Assembly: GCA_039654915.1 (NCBI GenBank)
Contig: CM077596.1
Coordinates: 3,038,001-3,102,000, forward strand
Source of the DNA: Aquilaria yunnanensis
Taxonomy: Eukaryota; Streptophyta; Magnoliopsida; Malvales; Thymelaeaceae
Length of the DNA stretch: 64,000 bases
Direction of reading: 5' to 3'
The translations under genes and the position numbers were made by a program. Below the pieces are notes generated by a model that was given only the letters and a program-made list of their open reading frames with translations, was not told the origin of the DNA and ran no database searches. Shown piece after piece: positions 53,414 through 64,000 of the stretch. Within the stretch, counting starts at the first letter, position 1. Every line of letters starts with the position of its first letter.

Positions 53414-55564
53414 TAATGTTTGTTATTAGGAAGTTGCCTTGCGTGATATTTACTGTATATTTTGGTATATAAATCTGACTTAGTTAAGGCTAGACGTTAG
53501 AGCACTTAAATGGTGGGTCTAGATCACCTGCCTCACCCTCATCCTCCAGTCCTTTTAGACTGCGCCATTTTATGTCCATAATCAAAATGGCGCAATCTTA
53601 GAGAAGGGGATGAGAATGGGGCTTTTGATCTCCACCCATGAGTGAATATACGGTGGCTCTTGGGTGGGGTCGGAACTTCTGTTTTTCCGTCTCATTGTTG
53701 TCCTAGACGGTGAAAATGTTGTTGATTGCAAACCAATATTAGGTGCATGGCTAACTCACATTCCGCTGTTCATATCGGAGTAAATTTGCAGGTGAACCAA
53801 ACTAGAGGTGAACTTTCGTTTTTATTATGTTTAAACCGAATTGAATTAGTCTATTTGTTTGGGTTTTATCAAGTAGACTTCTAAAATTCAACTCAAATCA
53901 AACTGAAATATTTTAGTTCAATTCATTTCCGACAGAAATAGCTGAAAATTTTGAAGAAGCCAGACCTCATCCTCCTTGGGTAGCGTCCTTCTGTGAAATT
54001 TTGGATTACGACCAACTGAAGGCAACTGCCTCCGACTGGCCTCTAAACCAATAGTGATCACCCCTAAACCTGACTACAAAGGTCGGATTTTCGTCCCTAA
54101 TGTCTTGTATCGAAGAAGAGCAGTTCACTTGCTTGCTGCTACTGGAGCTTAACTAGCTTATATGATGGTCACATCACTAAGGTCACAGTAAAATGTTGCT
54201 TTACTCTCACAAGCAATTTCAAATCAAACAAAGTTACGATTCATTAAACGTAATTAGTTACAATAGCTGTTGCTGAAACCCGATGCCCTTTAGGTAAGCA
54301 CAACTGCTTTCTCATTAAATAAATAGAAATGGCTCCATAGGCTACACGACTTATGCCTGATGGCAAAATGGAGAAATTGACTCACAAAATTGACAAAGCT
54401 TCTTGGCCATTAATGCATGATGATTTCATGAACTTGGCTGAAATATGCATGTGAAAGCCAACATGGACGGATCCATATACATAACTTCGGGTCCTATAGA
54501 CCCCATAAAAATTTTTAATTTCTTTAGAAACTATTAAATAATTTCAGATGGACCGTATTGAAATTCATGAACTAATCACATTAATTTAAGAAAATGAGCA
54601 AAAAAAAATAGAAAAATTAATACATAAAATTATTATTTTTTCTACAAATGCATTCAAATTAAATTAATTTCATTTTTTTTATAAGTATGTTGTATATAAA
54701 AAAAAAACTAATTATATATGAATCCATAGAAAAAAATTTCTAGATCGGTCCTTGAAAGCCAATATGCATTTCCATGTATTTTCACATGGACAAAGCTCAC
54801 CCACTAAGCCTGTAAGTCCATCGTTGCCAGCCAAGATCAAGCCATCAGAAAGTTTTGAGCTTGTAAAGAGAACTGAAGCCTTTGTTTCTTTAGAGCTTGT
54901 ATCGAAATTTTCTCGGGGTGATTGGGTGTAATTGGATTGAGGGTTGTAAGGAGCTTGAGTGATCTTTGTACAATTCTCTTCATTCGTAACCGTGGACGTA
55001 GGTCTTTTGACTGAACCACATAAACATTATGTTACTTTTTCTTGCTTAATTTCTTGCCACCACTCTCTCTTCAAGTGTCACAACATAAATTATAGTGGCT
55101 TCCTTAATCTAGCCTCCAGACAAACTAGTCTTTAGTTCAATAATTTTATAAATCACACAAAGTTCCAAATTGAACCTTCAATTATTGATATAACACCCAA
55201 AGCAATCGCTTAATAGTTAACACTTATAGTTGTTACCAAGGGATCTAAAGCTTAATCTTATTCTTCGTTTGGCCTCCTTGTCTCTCCCGACCACACGTAT
55301 ATGCGTGCACGCACACACTCTCTCTTAACCTTGTTCTAGTCCCCACTCCCTTAGTAGTAAAGTCATCTCTGACCTATACCCTGACCAACAACCTTATTTC
55401 GATCTCTAGTCCACCTCATTAGCTCTGCTATATTGATTCTCTCAAGCCAATGCAATTGGTTTTTATGGTTATCGCCTTCTTCTTTCTTTCTCTTTATTTT
55501 CTCGATCAATGGAATTTCGTTACTGCTCACAAAAGAATGTTACAACTGACATCATAAATAGCTA
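53414..55564. other. NSE1 3' flank and gene-free DNA
   Basis: The first about 100 bases are likely NSE1 3' UTR (GTATATAAATC near 53465). 53520-53660 has an inverted repeat around GACTGCGCCATTTTATG / AAAATGGCGCAATCTTAG, part of a small palindromic repeat. The rest is A/T-rich, with no gene seen. Confidence 0.5.
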
Positions 55565-55760
55565 AATTAGAAACAAAACGAGGGAAAGAATCTTCCCCCA
55601 CAATTGGAAAGAGTCCAAAGCTCAAGCATAGGATGCTAGTTCATGAGCAAGCCTGTTAGGTTCACGGTAGACATGAAGCACCTTCCATCATTCCAATTTA
55701 CCAAGTAAAGCTCGGATATCACGAATTAACATGTGAGTGCAGGCTTGTTTGGTGGAAACT
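55565..55760 (-). pseudogene. LINE RNase H-like tail scrap
   Basis: Minus-strand translation gives THMLIRDIRALLGKLE, then after a stop HVYREPNRLAHELASYA (about 55624-55675), the typical end of the RVT_3-type RNase H of plant LINEs. Too short and broken to be more than a relic. Confidence 0.6.
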
Positions 55761-56349
55761 AATAATCATTTTTTACTGGAGCTAATAAGTGCTGATATTT
55801 CGTTTCATCCTCTTAGGGCAATTGCGCAACAGTGGTGTGTGTTGATGCTTGAGGACAATTGTGCAATTGATGCTTTCAGGATTTAAACCATCAATTTTAT
55901 CTAGAGATGAGAAATCATTTATGTCATTTTTTGTAAAAGAAGTTAGTTCATTCAAAATATTTGGATCAAGCTGTTGAGGGCGTTTTCCTTGCCATTGTTC
56001 CTTTGCGATTATCCACATACGGATCAGCTCATTTATGTGCTTCAGGATAAACAATGTTAAATGTGTGCTTAGTTGGCTTTCATCTATTGATGCCCTGATA
56101 TCAATATATTCAGTGATCTTTGTTGTTTTTTATAAGAATATACTATATACTTTGTTCATTCTTTCGAACAAGACTTTGTTCGCATTGGCTACTACATTAA
56201 CAGCCTACAAGACACCATCAATAAATTCTTCAAATTTATCAGCATGATGAATGTGAGTTTCCAGATTAGATTGTTCCTTTTGCTATTTTTGTAGCTTGCT
56301 CATCATCATTTGATGTCTCTTTTCTTTTACTTGTGATCTAAAAGGGTCT

Positions 56350-56990
56350 TCAGTAACATACAAAATACATTGAAAGTCAAAATCAACATGTAGGAAAACT
56401 GAATAAAACATACAAAAAATAAAGAAATAAATATATTGAAAGAAAAAATGAACATATAGAAAACAGAACAGAACATACAAAAAATCAATGTAAAAACAAA
56501 TAAAGATTGAACATACATCAATGAAGAAATAAACATATACCAATGAACATATAAAGAGTCAAATGAAGAACATACATCAATAAAGAAAAAAAAACATATA
56601 AAAATAAAAAAAGAATATATATCCAACAAAATATATACAAACAAGAAAAGAATATATACCAAAACAAAACAGATCATAGAGAAATGAAGGAGAGGCACAT
56701 GCAATACAGGTTTTAAGAACATAAGATAACTGAAGAATGAACATACATCAATAAAGCAAAAAACATATATATAGAACGCAAAATTAAAACACATACAGAA
56801 AATAATTGCAAAAACATAATATAACAGAAGATTGAACATACATCAAGAAAGAAATAAACATATACCAATGAACATATAAAAAAGTAATATGAACATACTT
56901 AAAAAGTAAATAAGAACATATAGAAAATGATTGTCAGAACAAACGAAAGACAAGAATCAATCAAGAAAAGAATATAACACTAAACATACC
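56350..56990. repeat. A-rich repeat array 1 (AACATATA motif)
   Basis: Contains a segment repeated about 323 bases apart (near 56511 and 56834), both reading AATAAACATATACCAATGAA. Many shorter AGAACATATA-like motifs fill the rest. Hydrophobic minus-strand ORFs here are by-products of composition. Confidence 0.65.
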
Positions 56991-57939
56991 ATTAATCAAG
57001 AAAAAGGAAACAAAAACTTATACCTTTCCTAAACCAAAACTACCAGCAAACTTTTCTTGCTTTAACCTTTTATGAATAATGTGGTTATTCCATCCAACCA
57101 TTCTTGGGATTTGCCTATCAATAATGGATTCACCTTTCATCCAGAATCCATCAAGGTACAGTAGCTAGAACAAGAAAATATTTCAACTATTATAGTAACA
57201 AGAATAAATGAACACACATAAAAACGAAACAAAACATGCAAAAAACCAAAAAGAACATAACTGATATATACAATTGCTAGATTACCTGTAGTAACAAGAC
57301 ACATTATCCAATATTATTTTTCATCTTTCCAAGCTTGTACCTCTCAATTGCCACAACCATATTAGCTAGCATGAACTCACAATAATTTAAGTTTTTTACT
57401 ACTAATAAATCAACTGTTGACTTCAGAACTTTTCAGCTGCATTCTGTTGGTGTTGTTAGTGGTGCAATGAGGTATATTGTGATGATGACAATGAAATTTC
57501 ACTTGAAGTTGTCCTTGTCTTCTTTGTCTTGAAGTAATGCTTATGCTACAGTTAGTAGATGCGGTAGTTTCTCTCCAAATTGTTGTTTCCATTGTGCAAA
57601 TTATAGGGCCTCATCAGGATCAAGCTGGTCAAAATTATATGTTTGAACTTCAGTTTGTCAAAATGGGATGCCAAATATTAGACTAGTATCCCCTGTTTCT
57701 ATTTCAATTTCCTTATTGTTTGGAATACAAAGTGTTAGTGAATTGCAATCAAAAGTAAGGATCAAGAACTGCAGCAATTTCTTTCTAACTATTATTGCTT
57801 GTAGGTGAAAAAGGCTATCAAATCTCATGTCAATAACAGCTTACTTTTTATCCTCATTATCAGCAATAAGTTGCATTACTTCACTTATTTTGTAAGCCGA
57901 GCATCTGATAGTAGGAAATTGGCCACAAGAGAAAATAAC

Positions 57940-58590
57940 AAAAAGTATATGAAGTTTGAATAAAAAGAATATACTGGAATGGAAAAAAAAACACCCAGAA
58001 AAGAACAAATGAAATGAAGTAAAGAACATATAATAATAATGAATAGATAGGTAACCAAAAAGAAAAATAACATATAGAAAAAAAAACATATAGTAATGAA
58101 TGAAAGAACAAATGCTATTTTATCAATGAAAAGATACATATGAAAAAAAGTACAAGGCAGTAATTAAGAATAGAACATAACAAAAGAACGAAAGCACAAG
58201 AAGAGAACATATAGCAAGTAGAGAAGACCAAACATCTATGAACAAAAATATATGAACATGTGGGAACAAGAATTGAACACTCATCAATGAACAAATGAAC
58301 ATATATGAACAACTAGCTATGTACAGAAAGATAAACAAACTGTTGTGAAGTAAAGAACATGTATCAACAATTGAATAAGAACACATATGAAATGAACAGA
58401 TATGTATCCAAAAGTAAAATATAACATATAGAAAAAAAACAAATATACAGTAATGAATGCAAGAACACATGCTATTTTAGTAAAGAAAATATACATTTAA
58501 GAAAACATAAGACAGTAAATAAGAACAGAACAGAACAAAAGAACAAAAACACAAAAAGAGAACATATAAGAACATATATGAAATGCATAA
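57940..58590. repeat. A-rich repeat array 2 (AACATATA motif)
   Basis: Two long units about 330-355 bases apart share GAAGTAAAGAACAT (58014 and 58345), AACATATAGAAAAAAAAC and ACA(A/C)ATGCTATTTTA blocks in the same order. Similar in motif content to array 1 but separate from it. Confidence 0.65.
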
Positions 58591-59050
58591 AATGTTTTGT
58601 TTACTGATATCTAATCTTTTACGGTTGCTTGTTTTCTTTTTGTGGGTTACAGTTTTTTCTTTTTCTTGCATCTTTTAATTTCTTCTTCAATTTTGGTATT
58701 CTTCCTTTTTGAAGATATGATTTCACCTTTACATAAAAAATACTATGGATTAGAAGCTATATAGGTTAGGGTTTCAAGATCGCAAATGAAGAAATCATAC
58801 TTACAGTTTCTACACTAACACCAAATTGTTAATTGAATCTGACATTTCTAGCCGAAAATTGCACTGGAGAAAGAAACTGCTGAACAGAAACAGGAGCAAA
58901 AGAAATCGCCAAAATCTTTGAATAGAAACAGGAGTAAAAGAAATTGCTGAAATTGCTGAACAGGAACAGGAACGGAAACTGGAAATCACACAAATTGAGA
59001 TGCTAAAATTGCAACAGAAGAACAAAAATCATGACATTGCAAGCAGTTGA

Positions 59051-61016
59051 GAGAGGTTTTCTTAGAGTAGAGTGAATCGCTAGACGGTTCGGAGATTTTT
59101 TTTCAAATTTTGTGTTTCGCGGTATCTAAAAATATCTTATGACATTTTTATAATTTTATAGGGAATAGGCTGTCTAATGGCACATTTGCTTCTTTTTATA
59201 CATTATATTGTAGCTTCTTGTATTATATAGGTTGGGTATATGGTATATATCTGGTTTATACAATAGGGACTCAAACACATTTTTGGGATGGTATGCTATT
59301 AGTATTTAGACATTCAATTGAGTCTTAAATTTCAAAATTACACTTTGCTTACCAATTTAATATAAGAATAGGTATTTTCTGTTCTTCATTGCTAAGCTTA
59401 GCTGATAATGTTGGACAAAACCTAAGCTTTCGCTTAGGTTATAATCCCATTTATGGTAAGGCAAGAAAAGAAGAATTACTAGTGTGGCTTGAACAACATC
59501 CATATTTCGAGAAAAAGAAAATTAATTTTCCATAATTCACAGACGCATGCAAATTAACACTTTTTGTTATAAATGTTTTTTAGTATAAAAAAATCTACAA
59601 TTAGAATTTTCTTTTGTGATCTGCGTTTTAGTAGGAGTACGATTACTTTGTCACGCTGTCCCTTATCCTATTTTCTCGGTGCATGTCTCAGTTATTGAGG
59701 CTTAACATTGTAGTTAAATGGAAAGAATGAATACATATTATAGAGAGCCTTTACTCTCATTAAGCTATAGAGAGCATTTACTCTCATTAAGCTAAGCCTA
59801 AAAAGAAAAAAAAATGAAGCTTTATCATATTTTTAATCTAAAACATTCAATAACAACAAAAAATAGAACAAGGGAAAAATTAAAAACAAACCCCAATCAT
59901 GATCTTCATTAGACTATTAGAATTCATGATCAGGTGACCTAAAAAAATGGTAAATTTTAGCGGGAGTCACTTAATTTATTTTTTTTCCTAAAGGGGTATT
60001 TGACTTTCATGTTGTCATAGCGAGGTACCTTAGCTCTTATTACGCCCTGTTCAACTACTTTCTATCAATCTAATCATTAAATAGGATGAAAAATGCTGAC
60101 GTGGTATAAATAAATATTCAAATAAATTTAAAATATCAACTTTAGTCTACCAAACTTTTACAATCACAAAATCTAACCTATGTATTTTTAAAATTCTAAG
60201 ATATAAATTTTAAATTTACAATCTAGTCCCTCCAACCTCTTTTTCTCCAGTTGAATTGAGCCAAAGCAGAACTACTGTTGACTCATCCTCATCGAAGACT
60301 TTAGTCTAGACTCTTTCTAGCACCACCCATTTCGCAGTGGTCTCGAGCTACTGCCGAGCATGAGGAGCGGGACCAAGGGACGAAAAGTGATGGTGTTTGC
60401 AACAGCAAAAGGATGTCAAAAGGTCGTGGGATGGGCTGGTCACGACGTCACAATTATCTTACACAATTAGGAGAGATGAGGCTTAGAAGCCTCGATTTAA
60501 TGCCCTGTCAACCCGGCCCAGTCTCAATTCGCCTCAATTTGGCCCCTTCTTGTCAGCCTCGATTTGTTGTTTGCCTCAAATTAGCACAGCCGTTGTCTAT
60601 GGTTTTACTATTTATGTCACTAGAGGTGGGCAAAACCCTGACTAGTGACTAACTCTTCACTTAGATCTACTTGTGAAGTCGGTTAGTGGTTAATTGGAGG
60701 GTGGTCAATGGCAAGGTTGGTGGTTGGAGCCTAGAATGTTGTCGGCTAAAGGGCAGCCAGCAGTTAGGTCGGCAGCTAGAGGGTGGTTAGCTGGGCAGCG
60801 GTTATTGATTAGAGTTAGGGTTCTTAAAAGTTTACTTAAACTCAGATTTGATATGAAAACAAAGTTTATAGTTTAAATTATTTATAGGAAAACTTAAAGG
60901 ACTAAAAGTGTTATTTTAAAATTTATTTAAATATATTTGTTTTCAATATCATCATTTTCTGTCAAACTTAAATTAACAGAAAGTATACAGGTGGACGTGC
61001 AATAAGAGTTCGGGAA
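59051..61016. other. Gene-free DNA
   Basis: A/T-rich with a small local duplication near 59750-59790 (TTTACTCTCATTAAGCTA twice, 27 bases apart). 60340-60840 is more GC-rich but has no recognisable gene. Confidence 0.45.
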
Positions 61017-61377
61017 ATGGAGGAAGTGCAACTTTCCAAGCAGGGTATTTCAAAACAAAATCTTTTAATCGAAAGTAAGAGGCTAAATATGTCGGCAGAT
61101 GCTGGCAGTATTAACTGTGAAAATAGCAAGCTAAAGAATGTGGACGAAGTTGAAATATTTGGGATATCTAGCGCAAAAGGTGAATGCAACGTCCTCCCAA
61201 GAATTGGGCCAAGACAGATCAATGTGGGAGTAATGGATAAGGGCGATGAATGTGGACTTATAACGAGTCCATTGGGTCAACACAAGACTGGTTACCATAA
61301 AGGAAAGTTCTCTGGAGTACAGAAAAAATGTAAAGTGGCGTCTATGTATCAGGTATTGCGAAAGTCGGTGGTGGTGC
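61017..61377 (+). CDS. Unrecognised partial ORF ended by an LTR element
   Basis: An open frame starting MEEVQLSKQG runs for about 120 codons and is cut at the left end of the LTR element at 61378. It is hydrophilic, with composition like the low-complexity region between the gag-like and endonuclease domains of plant LINE ORFs, which is a guess. No domain is recognised; it may also be chance. Confidence 0.25.
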
Positions 61378-64000
61378 TATAACGACTCAAGTCCAGAACC
61401 TATCAACGGAACACCTGCCCACACCACTTGTGTCACATCCCACACAGGCCCCAGCCTGTGCACTCTTAGTAACACTCGCCAAAATTACCCAAGATTCAAT
61501 TGATTTCACCTAAGACCAGGTGTTAATAACTCCCTATTGTTTAAACCTTATTTTCTTAAACTGAGAGCTGGGATATGTCCCAGGAGGCTTAGGAATTATT
61601 TAGAACAGCAACCTGCAGCTTAAGTAGGCCCAACCCCTCACTTGAAACACAAGGCAAGGGTATAAATCAATAACTTGCAATACAAGCAAGGCATACACTT
61701 TTATCTGTTAAGTGTCTAGGATGTGTGCTTATCAAGTGTGCTACTTTCATGAATGACAACCAAGAAGCCCACATCTCTGTAGTTTGAAAAATCAAGTTTC
61801 CATGCACATGTACATTCAGCCAATCATCAGTACTCAAGAGACTGCTTCATGAAACATAACCATAAGCTCATATTCTTAACATAACTTGGCACATAACATC
61901 CACCATATGTACATACAAACCATGTACAAACAAGGCTGTATATATATACGCTCAAAATAGCCTAATGTCCAGCATCACTAGCTTGGATACAATCCAAGGA
62001 TGCTATAACCCAAAGTAGCCAAGGTTAAGGTTACAAGCCATATACCCTAGTTTCTTAAAACAAACCTAAGTGTACAGAACAGCAGCACACTCACAAAACC
62101 AACCCAAACATACAAACCGTAACCCGAGTCCAAATCCACACATCCTTCCTGTACCTAGACCGATCCCACAACTACAAAAGCCTGCAAACTTAGAATGTAA
62201 GTTTCAGCCTTAAGCCATAAGACTTGTAATGTAAGTATTCAAGCCAAGATTTAGTTGGCACATACCTCGAGCAAAAAGTGTACTAGCTAGCACACAAACT
62301 AGTAACTCAAGCAAACTACTCAAGCTGTATATCCTTTCCTGAAACAAAATGTATGGGCAATGAGTAACAATTACTCAGTAGGGTTTCACATACGACCATA
62401 TAAGGTCTATTTAGTTAAGTCCAATAACTTAACCTCCACAAGCTTACTTATCCTGCAAGAAAAACATGGAAACAAGGAAAACAAAAAAAGAAATATACCC
62501 ACACATATAATCATCATAATCCATCAATATACGGATTAGCATGCACAAACAAACAACCAAGCACACAGAACTTACACACACACCACAAGGTATATTCAGT
62601 CATATCCACTAGCATGTGTCCATGTGCACTTTGGCACTTCCATCTTCACAATTTTACTCCCATTCCACTAGAGCTCCAAATTCACTAGCGAGTTGGCCTC
62701 CCTCACTAGGAATTTTAACACATGCCATTACCTTGACTAGCTAGCCAATTTACACAAAACTGTATCTCCTCAATATGCCCATCTAGCAAAGCTAAGATCA
62801 TATAGCATTATATAACCATCACTTAGCTGCCATAATTACTTGTTCATGGAAAAATACCAAGAAAACAAGTAAAAGTGAGAACCCTACCTCACAATCAAAG
62901 CTTGAGCTCTCGGTTGCTTGAGTAACTAAGGCCGAAGCTCAAATATATATTGCCTCCTTAATCCAAGCTTGATTTCTCTTCCAAGCTTCAACTTCAACAA
63001 TAGCACGGCAAGAACTCCAACTTTCCTTCCAACAAGCTTTGAACCCCTTTTTGTTTTCTCGGCCAATTAGCTTAATGCGTAAGAGCCGAACTCTTTTCTC
63101 TTCTCTTTTCTTTCGTTTCTCTTCCTTTTTCGGCCAGGTAGCCTTTTCGCACCAGAGGAAATGCCGGAGCTCTGTTTCGTTTTCAGCCAACCCCAGCAAA
63201 TAACGAAGGCTAGGCGTATAAATGGCTCCTGGCGCATTAATAGGCGCAAGACAAACGATTCTCATTTGTTCAACGCATTAATGAGGAATGGCAGACGTTT
63301 TTGTTCAACAAGCAGCAAAGAGCAAAGGATTTCTGGCGCATTAAATGAAATTGTACACCTATTCAACATTTTGGCTCAATGTCAACATTGGTCCCTAAAT
63401 ACTCTAAATATGACACTTTTCCCCCTTAGGTTTCCATGTGCACACTTTAGCCATTAAAATGTAGGATTATTTCGGCTCTATTCTTAACTCATGGCTCAAA
63501 TTGCCAAGCTTTCATTAATATAGCCCAAAGTGGTAATTAACCCATGACTAAATTAATTTGGAAGAAGCCGCAATTCTTGACCGGCGAATTTGTTTTTGTC
63601 AACCAAAATTGGTCTAATTCCACCTTTGTCCATGCACTTATTTGCATGGTGCATTTTCACCCTTCAAGTTCCCATAATTTCATTTACATCCTCATCCTTA
63701 CTTTCAATCAAGTCCCTCATGTTTTAAATTGGTGTTTCTTTTTATTCTTGGCCTAAGCCAAGCACTTAGGAAGTGAGCCTAACAACTTGGGCTATCCTTT
63801 AGAAAATGATAAGGGCTAGGTATTTAGGAATGGACTCTCAATATAAAGAAGTTTCCTGTCCCATACCAGCAGGCACAATCACATACTTTGAACCAAACCT
63901 GGCTCTAATACCATCTGTAACGACCCAAGTCCATAACCAATCAACAAAAACACCTGCCCACACCACATGGGCTATCCTTTATGAAAAGGATAAGCGCTAG
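61378..64000 (-). mobile_element. LTR element with very short interior (LARD-like), right LTR off window
   Basis: The left LTR starts at TATAACGACTCAAGTCC (61378) and the right one at TGTAACGACCCAAGTCC (63916). Just inside the right LTR is GGCTCTAATACCA (63901-63913), the reverse complement of TGGTATTAGAGCC, a near match to the initiator-Met-tRNA primer site of many plant LTR elements, so the element reads on the minus strand. A candidate polypurine tract (minus AAGGGGGAAAAG, 63416-63427) would put the left LTR at 61378-63415 (about 2.0 kb), leaving about 500 bp of non-coding interior. Only about 53 bases of the right LTR align before it diverges, so boundaries are provisional. Confidence 0.5.
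63901..63913 (-). other. Putative primer binding site (initiator Met tRNA type)
   Basis: Minus strand TGGTATTAGAGCC, two bases from the LTR end; one base differs from the usual TGGTATCAGAGC. Confidence 0.6.

Larger units (their letters stand above)
55761..59050 (-). pseudogene. Decayed region, possibly an Ulp1-type transposon-associated gene, with tandem-repeat filler
   Basis: On the minus strand, 57023-57168 encodes LYLDGFWMKGESIIDRQIPR and then a block ending in GSFGLGK, resembling the pre-protease region of plant transposon-associated Ulp1-family proteins (a YLD...R.IP...W...GGFG pattern). 55782-56054 (90 codons) and 57410-57592 (60 codons) are short open stretches I cannot assign. Between them, 56350-56990 and 57940-58590 are A-rich arrays of AGAACATATA-type motifs. 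58860-59000 has AACAGGAGCAAAAGAAATCGC-like imperfect repeats. No intact gene exists; assignment is tentative. Confidence 0.3.

Noticed and set aside
56283..58470. Hydrophobic minus-strand ORFs (up to 170 codons) resembling membrane proteins
   Set aside because: They are poly-Phe/Tyr/Ile translations of A-rich tandem repeats; several frames give similar strings and no gene structure is present.
63212..63230. TATAAATGG on the plus strand as a promoter of a plus-strand LTR
   Set aside because: The PBS complement at 63901-63913 fixes the element on the minus strand; the motif may be chance.

Overview
The window is from a flowering plant nuclear genome, probably a eudicot with a repeat-rich, woody-type genome (species not determinable). 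The evidence is a spliced gene with GT-AG introns, Tat-lineage Ty3/gypsy retrotransposons, plant LINE reverse transcriptases with zf-RVT and RNase H tails, plant-type (TTTAGGG) degenerate telomeric repeats, and hAT and MULE elements. Only one conventional host gene is clear: NSE1 of the SMC5/6 complex at 51003-53413 (+), six exons, 320 residues. Everything else is transposons, their remnants, or A/T-rich intergenic DNA.

Layout. 1-10459: element 1, a minus-strand Tat/Retand-type Ty3/gypsy element cut by the window edge; it has its 5' LTR (9488-10459), PBS, a gag broken by two in-frame stops, a long pol, and an extra intron-containing gene (aORF) on the opposite strand. 10460-14318: copy A of a segmental duplication (LINE 3' half, an open FCP1/CPL4-like phosphatase ORF, flanking DNA) carrying a small DNA transposon. 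14345-15760: another decayed LINE. 16159-17180: interstitial telomere-like repeats in two orientations. 20167-25315: a giant fold-back element made of about 165-bp subrepeats in two inverted arms, itself interrupted by a 2.6-kb insertion. 26640-31297: LINE plus copy B of the segmental duplication, with the phosphatase ORF broken. 32745-42579: element 2, a complete young element of the same Tat-type group (867-bp LTRs, 9 differences, 5-bp target duplication AGCAT) with most of gag deleted but an apparently intact antisense aORF and long pol. 43866-48930: diverged repeats holding a LINE fragment and a complete but dead hAT element (45369-48503, 8-bp target duplication). 49382-50684: a MULE with about 155-bp inverted termini and a GC-rich interior. 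51003-53413: NSE1. 53414-61377: mostly gene-free, with a LINE RNase H scrap and a decayed Ulp1-type transposon-related region. 61378-64000: a probable LTR element with a very short interior, running off the end.

How parts relate. In both gypsy elements the LTR promoter drives gag-pol on the minus strand while a separate TATA-containing region next to the opposite LTR appears to drive the aORF on the plus strand. The two gene sets converge on a tandem-repeat tract (3668-3893; 36932-37330). Element 1 carries a 737-bp tandem duplication inside its aORF, while element 2 retains a four-exon open version of 708 codons. Element 1 sits inside the LINE of duplication copy A, so the missing LINE 5' half is predicted to lie beyond the left edge of the window. 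The most unusual structures are the antisense aORF system and the fold-back element.
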